NCBI RefSeq assembly: GCF_018362975.1 | Contig: NZ_CP074371.1 | Location: forward strand, 7,750,001 to 7,814,000 | DNA from: Nocardia tengchongensis | GTDB taxonomy: Bacteria > Actinomycetota > Actinomycetes > Mycobacteriales > Mycobacteriaceae | Length of the DNA: 64,000 bases | Direction of reading: 5' to 3' | Shown here: piece by piece, positions 56,130 to 64,000 of the stretch | How positions within the stretch are numbered: position 1 is the stretch's first letter | Layout of the letters: each line of letters starts with the position of its first letter | Translations under genes and position numbers: made by a program | Notes under the pieces: model-generated | Databases searched by the model: none | Told to the model about the DNA's origin: nothing | What the model saw: the letters and a program-made list of their open reading frames with translations, nothing else

Positions 56130-56157
56130 CAATGTGCCAGTTGTCAATGGCACATTG
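56130..56157. promoter_or_regulatory. 28-bp operator-like dyad at the head of the mymA-like operon
   Basis: CAATGTGCCA (56130-56139) and TGGCACATTG (56148-56157) form a perfect 10-bp inverted repeat with an 8-nt spacer, between the LipR-like gene and the divergent 56179 gene. Size suits a TetR-family dimer pair. It is unrelated in spacing to the island LysR operator, although it contains TTGTCAAT by chance. Confidence 0.65.
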
Positions 56158-56178
56158 ATAACGCCCTAGTCACTTGTA

Positions 56179-56574
56179 TTGCGCACTCTGCTCAATGCCC
56201 GGGTCATGTACCCGCCGCTGCTGGGCAAGCTCGGCCCGTTCGCGTGGGCGGCCAACAAGTTCCTGCGCATGGCCACCATCGCGACCCTGCCGCACTGGCA
56301 GCGCGGCCTGGCCGACATCCACCAGTCACGCCCGGCAGACCTGCTGGTGCGTCTGCTGGCCAAGCCGGTCTTCCGGACCCTGGCCAAGAGCGGTCGGCTG
56401 CAATTGGCTTTGCTGGCTTGGCTTTCGCCGTCCACGGCCCCGATCGCCGCGCCGTTCCTGCGCGGCGCCCCGGCCTGGAACCAGCGGACGCTGACCCCGG
56501 CCGAGGCCTTCGCGCAATGGCGGGCGCAGACCCCCGGTGAGTTGTACACACGGTTACACCGGATCGCCGAATAG
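56179..56574 (+). CDS. Protein of unknown function, 131 aa
   Basis: Opens with TTG at 56179 (ATG 56203 possible); no ribosome site is visible. It has one possible hydrophobic region (LGKLGPFAWAANKFL) and the regular blocks HWQRGLADIHQSRPADLLVR and LALLAWLSPSTAPIAAPFLR, then NQRTLTPAEAFAQW. I do not recognise the family. It might be a whole small protein or the end of a longer lost gene. It shares the 56130-56157 operator with the divergent mymA-like operon, which suggests related regulation. It converges on the NRPS gene. Confidence 0.55.
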   Translation: MRTLLNARVMYPPLLGKLGPFAWAANKFLRMATIATLPHWQRGLADIHQSRPADLLVRLLAKPVFRTLAKSGRLQLALLAWLSPSTAPIAAPFLRGAPAWNQRTLTPAEAFAQWRAQTPGELYTRLHRIAE

Positions 56575-56582
56575 CGGGGGGA

Positions 56583-59500
56583 TCACGCGGGCGACAGGAA
56601 GCCCGTGCGCACGTAGTAGTCGAGGTAGCGGGACAGGATCGCGCGATCGACACCGGCGCAGGCCGAATGCGGATCGCGCCCGGCCATCCCGGTGACCTCG
56701 GCCGAATAGTTGATGCTCAGCGCCGCCGCGCGGACGAGCAGCGCGTCGGCATCGGGCCGTTCGGCGGCGGTCAGCAGGGCGGCCGCGAAGTCCGCCGGTG
56801 CGACCGAGGCGAGACGGTAACCGCGGGAGAGGATCTCGTCCCGGACCGCCGCGAGGGACACCGTGCGGCTCGGGAGCAGCACGACCGGTGTGGCGTCACC
56901 GGTTTCGGCCGGGCGCTGCCACGCCGCGCCCGATACCACCGCGGCGGCCACTTGGTCGACGGGAAGCATCGCGACCGCGCCGTCCGGCAACTCCGGGGCG
57001 AGGCCCAGCACCAGCATGGCGCGCAGCATCGTCCACCAGGCGTCGTCGGAACCGGCCGCGCCGGTGTGGGAGTCGCCGGTGATCAGCCCGGGGCGATGGA
57101 TGCGGACCGGCAGTCCGCGGTCGGCGGCAGCCCGGACGAGTTGTTCGCCAACCCATTTCGTCCGGACGTAGCCGGGCAGGCCGTCCGGGAGCGGGCCATC
57201 GGGGACCGAGGCCGTGGAGATGTACCGGACCGGTGTGCGGTGGTGTGTGGTGGCCAGGCGCAAGATCTCGGCGGTGCCGCCGACATTGGCGGCGCGCATG
57301 CGGGCATACGGTTCGAGGTGATTGACGTGCGCGGCATTGTGATAGATGGCGTCGAGGCGTTCGGCCAGGGTGGTGAAGTCTGCGGCGCTCAGGCCGAGTC
57401 GGGGCCGGGCGAGATCACCCGGCACCGCGACTATTCGGTCCTGATACGCACCCAGGTCGATGCCGTAGCGGTCCGCGTTCACGTGGATGCGGTGCCGGGC
57501 GGCGGCCGGGTCGGCGGCCCGGGTCAGGCAATACACGGTGGCATCAGTGCGTTCGAGCAGCTCACGCAGGAGGAACCCGCCGAGGAAACCCGTTGCGCCG
57601 GTGAGCAGTACCGCCGCGAGCGGGCCGGGTCTTCGTGGCGGGAGATCGTGGGCGGTGATCTCCGGGTCCAGCACCGCATCGGCAGCCCAGTCCGGCTCGG
57701 CCATGTTCGCGACCGTTTCCGCCCGGAGCGCGGCGGCCAGCTCGCGCACCCGTGGATGTGCGAACAGCAGCGCCAAGGGCACCGGAAGGCCGAGGCTGCG
57801 GGCCAGGGCGGCGCGAACCCTGATGGCGGACAGCGAGTTTCCGCCCACGGTGAAGAAGTCGTCCTCGCGACCGACCTTCTCGACACCGAGTTCGACGCTG
57901 AAGACATCCGCGACCGCCTGCTCGTCCGCGGTCTCCGGCGCGGCGTAGACCCGGCACACCGGCTCCGGATCGGGCAGCGCGGCCCGGTCCAGCTTGCCCG
58001 TCGTACCGAGCGGAAAGGCCTCGAGCAGGACCAGGTCGGCGGGAATCATGTATCCGGGCAACCGCTTTCGTGCCACGGCGAGGACGTCGTCCGGTTCCGG
58101 GGTGGCCCCGGCGACGGTGCGCAGATAGCCGACCAGCCGGTCGCGGCGGATCGCCACCACCGCTTCCACTACCTCCGGGTGGGCGCACAGTGCGGACTCC
58201 ACCTCCCCCGGTTCCAGCCGCTGCCCCCGCAACTTGAGCTGGAAGTCGGTGCGGCCCAGGTATTCCAGACCCCCGTCGCGGGTGCGGCGGACCAGGTCAC
58301 CGGTGCGGTACATGCGTTCACCCGCGGGCCCGAAGGGGTCGGCGGGAAAGCGTTCGGCGGTGCCGGCGGCCCGGCTCAGGTAGCCACGGGCGAGCTGGGC
58401 TCCCGCGACGTAGAGCTCCCCGGGCGCGCCCGGCGGCACCGGATGCAGGCGGGCGTCGAGCACGTAGGCGCGGGAATTCCAGTGCGGCGCGCCGATGGAC
58501 ACCGGACCGCCGTCGTGGCGGGTGACCTCGGCGCCGGTGATGGAGATCGTCGCCTCGGTGGGTCCGTACAGGTTGTGCAGCCGCGCGGGGCTGGTCGCGG
58601 TGAAGCGCGCGATCAGCTCGGCGGGCAGGGCCTCACCGCCCACCCACACCACCCGCAGGCCGGACAGGGCCGCACGGGGCGCATGCTCGAGCAGCGCGCG
58701 CAGGAGGGACGGAACGGCCAGGAACGCCGATACCCGGTGGCGGGTCAGGAGATCAGCGAGGTGGTCGGGATCGGTGCGCCGAGCCCGCGACGGGACGACC
58801 ACATGTCCGCCCACGGCGAGCGGGGCCGTGTAGGCGATCAGTGAGGCGTCGAACCCGCTGGGCACCAGTTGCAGGTAGGTATCGGTCTCGACCAGTTGGT
58901 ATTCGGCGGTGAGGAAGGCGATGTGATTGGCGATGGCCGCGTGTGAGATCCCGACACCTTTCGGGCGTCCGGTGGATCCAGAAGTGAAGATCAGGTAGGC
59001 GAGATCCTGCTCGCGCAGCGGGCGCAGGCGGTCGGCGTCGGTGATCGGAGCGGGCGAGAAGTCGCCCAGTTCAGGGGAGTTCACGAGATCCGCGGTCACG
59101 ACGCACACCGGTGCGGCCGTGGCGAGCAGGTCGGCGGTGCGGTCGGGGGGTTGATCGGGATCGAGCGGCAGGTACACGCCGCCCGCTTGCACGATGGCGT
59201 AGAGGCAGACCACGAGGTCGGGGCCGGGATCCAGCGCCGCGCCGACGACCACGCCGGGACCCACCCCCATCCGGATCAGCCTGCGTGCCAACCGGTTCGA
59301 GCGGTCGAAGAGTTCTCCGTAGGTCAGCGTGACGCCGTCTCCGGTCACGGCCGTCGCGTCCGGCCTGCGCTGTGCCCGGTCACCGAAGGCGTCGAACAGA
59401 AACCGCTGCGGTACGGCGCGAGACGGGCCTGCCACCGGGAAGGCCGCGAGTTCGTCGGGCTCGGTGCAGGGCAGGTCCCCGACCGCGGATCCCGGATCGG

Positions 59501-62384
59501 CGGCCATCGCGGCCAGCACGGCCGTCATCCGCCGACCGAGCCGGACGATCGTGCTGTCGTCGAAGAGTTCGGTGGTATATCGCCACGAACAGTGCAGTCC
59601 CGCAGCGCCTTCGGGACCCTGCTGCGGCAGCACGGTCAGCTGGAGATCGAGCGGCGAGACCGTCTCGCCGAGATCGATGCCGGTGACCGTCAGATCGGGC
59701 AGGCGCAGCACCTGGTCGCCGAAGTTGTGGAAGGACAAGGCCACCTGGAACACCGGGTGATGGGCCCGGGTGCGGGGCGGATCGAGTTCGGCCACCAGTC
59801 GCTCGAAGGGCAGTTCGGCGTGGGTGAAGGCGGCCAGGTCGGTGTCGCGGACCCGGTCGAGCAGGTCGGTCACGCTGTCGGCGGGATCGACGCGGGTGCG
59901 CAGCACCAGGGTATTGACGAACATGCCGACGACTTCGTCGAGTTCGGGCGCACCGCGACCCGCCACCGGCGCGCCCACGGCCACATCGCCGACTCCGGCC
60001 AGTCGCGCCAGGACGACGGCGAGTGCCGCGTGCACGAGCATGAACAAGGAGATGCCGTGGGCCCGGGCCAGGTCCTCGAGCGCTCGATGCAGAGCTGCGT
60101 CCACCCGAAAGTGTTGCGCTGCACCGCGATGGGTGGCTACCGGCGGGCGCGGGCGATCGGTGGGCAGGTCCAGCAGCGGCGGCAGTCCGGTCAGCGCCGC
60201 GCGCCAGTACCCGAGTTGATCGGCGAGCAACGAGCCGGGATCGTCCGCCGCGCCCAGTGATTCCCGGTGCCAGACAGCATAATCCGCGTATCGCACGGGC
60301 AGCGGCGGCCAGTCCGGCGCGACACCGCGCACCCGGGCCGCATAGGCGGTCATCAGGTCGCGGGTCAGGGGAGCCATCGAGAAGCCGTCTGCGGCCAGGT
60401 GATGGATCACGACCCCGAGCACGAAGTCGCGCTCCGCGATCCGGAACAGCCGCAGCCGTAGCGGAACCTCGGCGGTGACGTCGAACCCTCTACTCGCCAT
60501 GGCGATCAGCGCCGACCGCGTCTCGACCTCGGACAGCTCGACCGGCACCAGGTCGAAGGGGACCTCAGCCGCCGAACGAATATCCTGGCGGCCGTTCCCG
60601 TCATCCTCGGGGTAGACGGTCCGCAGGGTCTCGTGCCGTTCGAGCAGGTCCCGCAGTGCGAGCGCGAGCGCGGCCACGTCGAGTGCGCCGGTGAGCCGCA
60701 GCCCGAACGGAATGTTGTAGGCCGCCGACTCCGGGTCCAGCCGCGCCAGGAACCACATGCGTTGCTGCGCAAGGGACAACGGCGCGCGCATCGAGCGCGA
60801 TGCCCGCGCGATCAACGGTGGCCGGTCGCCGACCTCGAGGCGGTCGACGGCGGCCGCCAGCGCGGCGACCGTCGAATGCTCGAACACCAGCAGCCCGGGT
60901 ACCCGCACCGCGCGCCCCGCTCCGATCCGTCCCGCCAATCGGGTAGCGAGCAGGGAGTTTCCGCCGAGTTCGAAGAAGTCGTCCGCCGCGCCGACCCGCC
61001 CCACGCCCAGCAGCTCCGAGAAGGCGGTGGCCACCACGCGCTCGGTGCCAGTCGAAATACGGCGCTGCGGCCGCGCGGTGTCGATCGCATCCACGTCGAC
61101 CCGAACCCCACGGGTCTGCTCCCGAGAGTCGTTGCGCCCCAAATATTGCAGGGTCGGCGCGCCGTCCGGCCCGAGCACCCATCGCACCATGTCGCCGGTG
61201 CGATAGACGCGCTCCCCCGTGCCGTTCGGGTGCGGGACGAAACGCGCGGCGGTGAGCCCCGGCTGCCGATGGTAGCCGCGCGCGAGCCCCGGCCCGGCCA
61301 GGTAGAGCTCACCGGCCACGGCGCTGGGCACCGGCCGCAGCCGGGTATCGAGGACCAGGGCGCTCACGCCGGGGACGGGTCCGCCGATGGTGGCGGTGTC
61401 GGCGGTGGTCAGCGCAGCGCTGATGGTCGCGGCGGCCGTGGTTTCGGTGGGTCCGTAAAGGGTGAAGAAGGCGCGGCCGGGAGACCACCGAGCGACCAGA
61501 TCGGGTGGGCATTCCGCGCCGCCCGCGACCACCACCGCGAGGTCGGGCAAATTCGAGGCATCGACGGCGGCGAGGACGGCCGGGGTGAGGAAGGCGTGGG
61601 TCACCCGCTCGGTGCGCAGCAACTCCGCGAGTTCGCCGTCGGCGGGGCAGTCGGCGGGCGCGACGACCATGGTGGCCGCGGAGCCGACGGCCAGCAGCAG
61701 TTCGAGCACAGCCGCGTCGCAGCTCGCGGCGGCGAAGTGCAGGGTGCGGGCAGCGGGGGTGATACGGAAGCGGCGAGCGAGTTCGCCGCAGCGCCCGGCC
61801 AAGCCGGTGTGGGTGACGGCCACACCCGTCGGGAGTCCGGTCGAACCCGAGGTGTAGACGACGTAGGCGACATCGTCGCCGTACAGCCGGCGGGTGCGTT
61901 CGGTGAAATGCAGGGGTTCGGCCGAGGCATCCGCCACGGCCTCGAGCCAGTCCGGGGCATCGAGTTCGAGCCACTCGAGGGCATCGCCCAGCTGGGGACG
62001 GGTGGCGGTGAATGTGAGCCCGCAGGCCGCACCCGCGTCGGCGAGCAGGTGCGCCAGCCGTTGCGGCGGCGCCGCAGGGTCGACGGGTACGAAGGCCGCG
62101 CCCGATTTCGCGATCCCCCAGACGGCCACGACGGCCTCGGCCGAGCGTGGCAGGGCGAGTACGACGCGGTCACCGGGGCCCAGCCCCCGGGCGATGAGCA
62201 GCCGGGCCAGCCGGGTGGAGTCGGCGTCGAGCTCGGCATAGCTCATCGACCATCCGCCCGCACGCAGAGCGATACCGTCCGGCCTGCTTTCGACCGCGGC
62301 GGCCAGCAGGCGCGGCAGCGTGCAGATCCCTCGCCGACCGCCCGGCGCCCGCGCCCGGCGCACCGCGGGAAGATCGACGGTCAC
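56583..62384 (-). CDS. Two-module nonribosomal peptide synthetase with terminal reductase (1933 aa)
   Basis: Order: A1 (about 15-440), carrier PCP1 (445-515; FELGGNSLLATRL), condensation C (535-960; HHLAADG near 661), A2 (1025-1480; FTSGSTGRPKG, YGPTEATIS, GTTGKLDRA), PCP2 (1485-1555; FTVGGNSLSAIRV), thioester reductase R (1590-1925; LLTGATGFLGGFLLRE). A reductase release gives an aldehyde or alcohol rather than an acid. A1 stops just after its A8-like motif (GVRVDVDAID) and passes straight to PCP1; the ~100-residue C-terminal subdomain with the A10 lysine is missing. GTG start at 62384 with AGGTAGG upstream. Product not predicted. No transporter or MbtH gene adjoins. Confidence 0.92.
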   Translation of the reverse strand: MTVDLPAVRRARAPGGRRGICTLPRLLAAAVESRPDGIALRAGGWSMSYAELDADSTRLARLLIARGLGPGDRVVLALPRSAEAVVAVWGIAKSGAAFVPVDPAAPPQRLAHLLADAGAACGLTFTATRPQLGDALEWLELDAPDWLEAVADASAEPLHFTERTRRLYGDDVAYVVYTSGSTGLPTGVAVTHTGLAGRCGELARRFRITPAARTLHFAAASCDAAVLELLLAVGSAATMVVAPADCPADGELAELLRTERVTHAFLTPAVLAAVDASNLPDLAVVVAGGAECPPDLVARWSPGRAFFTLYGPTETTAAATISAALTTADTATIGGPVPGVSALVLDTRLRPVPSAVAGELYLAGPGLARGYHRQPGLTAARFVPHPNGTGERVYRTGDMVRWVLGPDGAPTLQYLGRNDSREQTRGVRVDVDAIDTARPQRRISTGTERVVATAFSELLGVGRVGAADDFFELGGNSLLATRLAGRIGAGRAVRVPGLLVFEHSTVAALAAAVDRLEVGDRPPLIARASRSMRAPLSLAQQRMWFLARLDPESAAYNIPFGLRLTGALDVAALALALRDLLERHETLRTVYPEDDGNGRQDIRSAAEVPFDLVPVELSEVETRSALIAMASRGFDVTAEVPLRLRLFRIAERDFVLGVVIHHLAADGFSMAPLTRDLMTAYAARVRGVAPDWPPLPVRYADYAVWHRESLGAADDPGSLLADQLGYWRAALTGLPPLLDLPTDRPRPPVATHRGAAQHFRVDAALHRALEDLARAHGISLFMLVHAALAVVLARLAGVGDVAVGAPVAGRGAPELDEVVGMFVNTLVLRTRVDPADSVTDLLDRVRDTDLAAFTHAELPFERLVAELDPPRTRAHHPVFQVALSFHNFGDQVLRLPDLTVTGIDLGETVSPLDLQLTVLPQQGPEGAAGLHCSWRYTTELFDDSTIVRLGRRMTAVLAAMAADPGSAVGDLPCTEPDELAAFPVAGPSRAVPQRFLFDAFGDRAQRRPDATAVTGDGVTLTYGELFDRSNRLARRLIRMGVGPGVVVGAALDPGPDLVVCLYAIVQAGGVYLPLDPDQPPDRTADLLATAAPVCVVTADLVNSPELGDFSPAPITDADRLRPLREQDLAYLIFTSGSTGRPKGVGISHAAIANHIAFLTAEYQLVETDTYLQLVPSGFDASLIAYTAPLAVGGHVVVPSRARRTDPDHLADLLTRHRVSAFLAVPSLLRALLEHAPRAALSGLRVVWVGGEALPAELIARFTATSPARLHNLYGPTEATISITGAEVTRHDGGPVSIGAPHWNSRAYVLDARLHPVPPGAPGELYVAGAQLARGYLSRAAGTAERFPADPFGPAGERMYRTGDLVRRTRDGGLEYLGRTDFQLKLRGQRLEPGEVESALCAHPEVVEAVVAIRRDRLVGYLRTVAGATPEPDDVLAVARKRLPGYMIPADLVLLEAFPLGTTGKLDRAALPDPEPVCRVYAAPETADEQAVADVFSVELGVEKVGREDDFFTVGGNSLSAIRVRAALARSLGLPVPLALLFAHPRVRELAAALRAETVANMAEPDWAADAVLDPEITAHDLPPRRPGPLAAVLLTGATGFLGGFLLRELLERTDATVYCLTRAADPAAARHRIHVNADRYGIDLGAYQDRIVAVPGDLARPRLGLSAADFTTLAERLDAIYHNAAHVNHLEPYARMRAANVGGTAEILRLATTHHRTPVRYISTASVPDGPLPDGLPGYVRTKWVGEQLVRAAADRGLPVRIHRPGLITGDSHTGAAGSDDAWWTMLRAMLVLGLAPELPDGAVAMLPVDQVAAAVVSGAAWQRPAETGDATPVVLLPSRTVSLAAVRDEILSRGYRLASVAPADFAAALLTAAERPDADALLVRAAALSINYSAEVTGMAGRDPHSACAGVDRAILSRYLDYYVRTGFLSPA

Positions 62385-62529
62385 CGGTTCCTACCTTCAA
62401 ACTCGACTCGCTTACCCTCCCGAGCGAACTGAATACCGTGTCCGGACAGGTAGGGCAACACCTCGGTCGAGCGCCCCGCAGCGGGGCTACCAGCGCAAAC
62501 GGCGGGCAACCGGGTGAGTGCGGCGGATC

Positions 62530-63402
62530 TCAGGCGTCGGCGCGGCCCCGGATCGCGTGCACCAGCGGCGCGGGCCGGGTGCGAGCGGGCAAGCCGGACA
62601 ACGGCTCACCGAGGTATTCGGTGAACAGCTCGGCGAGCGGCCGCGCCTCGACGGTGTCGAAACCGCAGGACCGCAACAGTTCCTCGATCTCCTCGTGTTC
62701 GAAGAAGCTGAGCCAGGGTTCGTTGATCGCGGCGATCCGCTCCGCGCGCTCACGCACGGAGGCGCGTTCCTCGTCGGTGGTGCCCGCGCTCAAGTAGTCG
62801 AGGACCAGGTGCACCGGTTGCCCTTGCCCTGCGATGAAGCGCAGGGTGTCCTCGATGGCGGGCCGGGTCAGGTACATGACCACCCCGAGCCAGACGAAGG
62901 CCGCCGGGCGTTCACGATCGAATCCCGCGGTCGCCAAACTCGCTGCCAGCGTGTCGGTTTCGAAGTCGACCGGCACGAAGGTGAGAGACTCGGGGATCTC
63001 GATCCCGGCCGGGGAGAGCATGTCGCGCTTCCACCCCTGGGTGTCGGGATGATCCACCTCGAACACACGCAGCCGGGGATACGGATTGCGGTAGCCGAAG
63101 GTGTCGAGTCCCGCGCCGAGGATCACGACCTGCTCGATCCCCTCGGCGACCGCCCGCGCCACCACTTCCTCGGCGAATCGCGCGCGCCCGGCCAGGAAGT
63201 ACCGCCGCATCCGCTGCCGGCCCTCCGGGCCGCCCGGCCGGTCCATGGTCGCCGTGTCGAGCTCGGCGATCCGCTCGCGGGTCACCCCGAGGATCCGAGC
63301 GGCCAGCGGGTCGGTGAATACCCGCGGTTCGCCCGAGAGCTGGTGGTAGGCGCGCGCGTACGCGGTCGCCAAGGCTGTCCTACTGGCCCGGCCGGTCTCC
63401 AT
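62530..63402 (-). CDS. SAM-dependent methyltransferase, TIGR00027/LCMT-like (290 aa)
   Basis: Mycobacterial-type methyltransferase family: RASRTALATAYARAYHQL, the block RVFTDPLAARIL, GIEQVVILGAGLDTFGYRNP (SAM site), VFEVDHPDTQGWKRDML, VPVDFETDTLAASLATAGFD, and AFVWLGVVMYLTRPAIEDTL. ATG at 63402 is preferred: a -10 TAGGCT (63415-63410 on the minus strand) ends 7 nt before it, so the mRNA would be leaderless. It lies 146 nt upstream of the NRPS start on the same strand, so a link to the peptide product is possible but unproven. Confidence 0.9.
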   Translation of the reverse strand: METGRASRTALATAYARAYHQLSGEPRVFTDPLAARILGVTRERIAELDTATMDRPGGPEGRQRMRRYFLAGRARFAEEVVARAVAEGIEQVVILGAGLDTFGYRNPYPRLRVFEVDHPDTQGWKRDMLSPAGIEIPESLTFVPVDFETDTLAASLATAGFDRERPAAFVWLGVVMYLTRPAIEDTLRFIAGQGQPVHLVLDYLSAGTTDEERASVRERAERIAAINEPWLSFFEHEEIEELLRSCGFDTVEARPLAELFTEYLGEPLSGLPARTRPAPLVHAIRGRADA

Positions 63403-63409
63403 GGCTGCC

Positions 63410-63433
63410 AGCCTAGAACCGATCTCGTAGGCT
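63410..63433. promoter_or_regulatory. Divergent pair of leaderless promoters
   Basis: TAGGCT occurs on both strands 13 nt apart: minus strand 63415-63410 (7 nt before ATG 63402) and plus strand 63428-63433 (6 nt before GTG 63440). Both genes should therefore lack 5' leaders. Confidence 0.6.
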
Positions 63434-63439
63434 GCGCCC

Positions 63440-64000
63440 GTGAACGTGTCGAGGCCGACAGCGCTGCTGTTCGATGTACAGGGAACAGCCACCGATTTCC
63501 ATTCCACCATCCGGCGGGCCGCCCGCGCGGCCGCCGGTGAGCTCAGCCCGGAGCAGGACTGGGTCAAGTTCGTGAACGACTGGCGCGCCGCCTATTTCGC
63601 GGAGACCTCGCAGCAGCCCGGGGACGGCGCCTGGGTGAGCGTGGCGTCGATCTACCGGAAGACCCTGGACCCCTTGCTCGATGCCGAGGGCATCGACCTG
63701 GCCCCGGCCGCCCGCGACGAGCTGGCCCGGGCCTGGTCGCGGCTGGACCCCTGGCCCGATACCGTCCCCGGCCTGCACCGCCTGCGCAAGCGATTCACCC
63801 TGGCTACGCTGTCGAACGCGGATGTCAGTTCCGTGGTGGAGATCACGCGGCACGGCGACCTGCCCTGGCACGCGATCTTCGCGGCCGAGATGGTGGGCGC
63901 GTTCAAGCCGGATCCGCGCACCTACGGGCTGGCGGCGCGGTACCTGGGGCTGGCGCCGTCCGAGATCATGATGGTGGCCAGCCACAAGTACGACATCCGG
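63440..64000 (+). CDS. Haloacid dehalogenase type II (HAD), 3' end cut by window edge
   Basis: GTG at 63440 is 6 nt after a -10 TAGGCT, so probably leaderless. The 187 codons in view read without a break: nucleophile Asp in LLFDVQGTATDF (usual DVFGT has become DVQGT), a cap domain with DWVKFVNDWRAAYF, then ATLSNADVSSVV (motif II), AEMVGAFKPDPRTYG (Lys of motif III) and MMVASHKYDIR (acid pair region). It may dehalogenate 2-haloacids or act on another small ester. Divergent from the methyltransferase gene. Confidence 0.88.
   Translation, partial: MNVSRPTALLFDVQGTATDFHSTIRRAARAAAGELSPEQDWVKFVNDWRAAYFAETSQQPGDGAWVSVASIYRKTLDPLLDAEGIDLAPAARDELARAWSRLDPWPDTVPGLHRLRKRFTLATLSNADVSSVVEITRHGDLPWHAIFAAEMVGAFKPDPRTYGLAARYLGLAPSEIMMVASHKYDIR

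Noticed and set aside
56130..56157. Contains TTGTCAAT, the island half-site
   Set aside because: The partner arm is not ATTGACAA at 7-nt spacing; the site is instead a 10-8-10 dyad with a different sequence, and no -10 lies 40 nt away.
56583..62384. Predicting the NRPS substrates from binding-pocket residues
   Set aside because: Hand alignment of the pocket positions gives no code I can match, and A1 lacks its lysine subdomain, so no amino acids are named.

Overview
The window is GC-rich actinobacterial DNA, most likely from Nocardia or a close mycolic-acid-bearing relative. Support: an antigen-85-type mycolyltransferase at the left edge, a small Rpf-like resuscitation factor, a mymA-like oxidoreductase operon, many GTG starts, and leaderless genes with a TANNNT -10 box 6-7 nt before the start codon. 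No tRNA, rRNA, CRISPR array or complete insertion sequence was seen. Both edges cut genes.

Region 1 (1-16.8 kb) is a secretome island: a mycolyltransferase, small secreted proteins, two GH5 (endoglycoceramidase-like) glycosidases back to back, a secreted tyrosine/lipid phosphatase, a Tat-exported phospholipase C, two SUKH (SMI1/KNR4) proteins, twin LysR regulators, a lone IS3 OrfA-like HTH protein, an Rpf-like protein and a GtrA-like membrane protein. The main discovery is a shared promoter design. A dyad ATTGACAA-N7-TTGTCAAT sits exactly 40 nt upstream of a TAGCGT-like -10 box, with a TTC-type hexamer 17 nt from that box. Nine copies keep this 69-nt geometry to the base. The dyad centre falls near -64, where LysR-type activators normally bind, so the twin LysR proteins are the natural candidates. 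Members include secreted enzymes, one SUKH gene, the OrfA-like gene and an otherwise overlooked 64-aa ORF.

Region 2 (16.8-26.2 kb): a flavin monooxygenase, a TfoX-C-domain protein, a two-component system whose kinase carries a second degenerate kinase-like half, a lipase-maturation-factor-like membrane protein, a third paralogue of the secreted Ig-like family, and a stand-alone LigD-type polymerase domain.

Region 3 (26.3-36.5 kb): an FAD dehydrogenase, then an xdhA-xdhB-xdhC operon preceded by a possible 25-codon leader peptide, with a divergent NCS2 nucleobase permease. This is a purine uptake and oxidation locus. An SBF-type transporter and a divergent LysR gene follow.

Region 4 (36.5-51.7 kb): a GT87 mannosyltransferase, an HxlR regulator, a cysteine-less isochorismatase-fold protein, an M15-GH25 endolysin-like protein, a TerD-AIM24 fusion, a DUF1460 amidase-like protein, nagA, two NAD(P)-binding proteins, a GlxA/AraC-PfpI-P450 operon, tandem hotdog thioesterases and a second ribosomal L7/L12 gene.

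Region 5 (51.7-64 kb): a mymA-like operon (LipR-like hydrolase, SDR, diiron protein, Baeyer-Villiger-type monooxygenase) with a candidate 28-bp operator, a two-module NRPS with a terminal reductase whose first adenylation domain lacks its C-terminal subdomain, a TIGR00027-type methyltransferase and a truncated HAD dehalogenase.

Caveat: fourteen otherwise full-length genes are each broken by one frameshift, several at runs of 4-6 G or C. This looks more like indel error in the sequence than mass gene decay. These genes are listed as pseudogenes with rejoined coordinates. All family assignments come from reading motifs, not from database searches.
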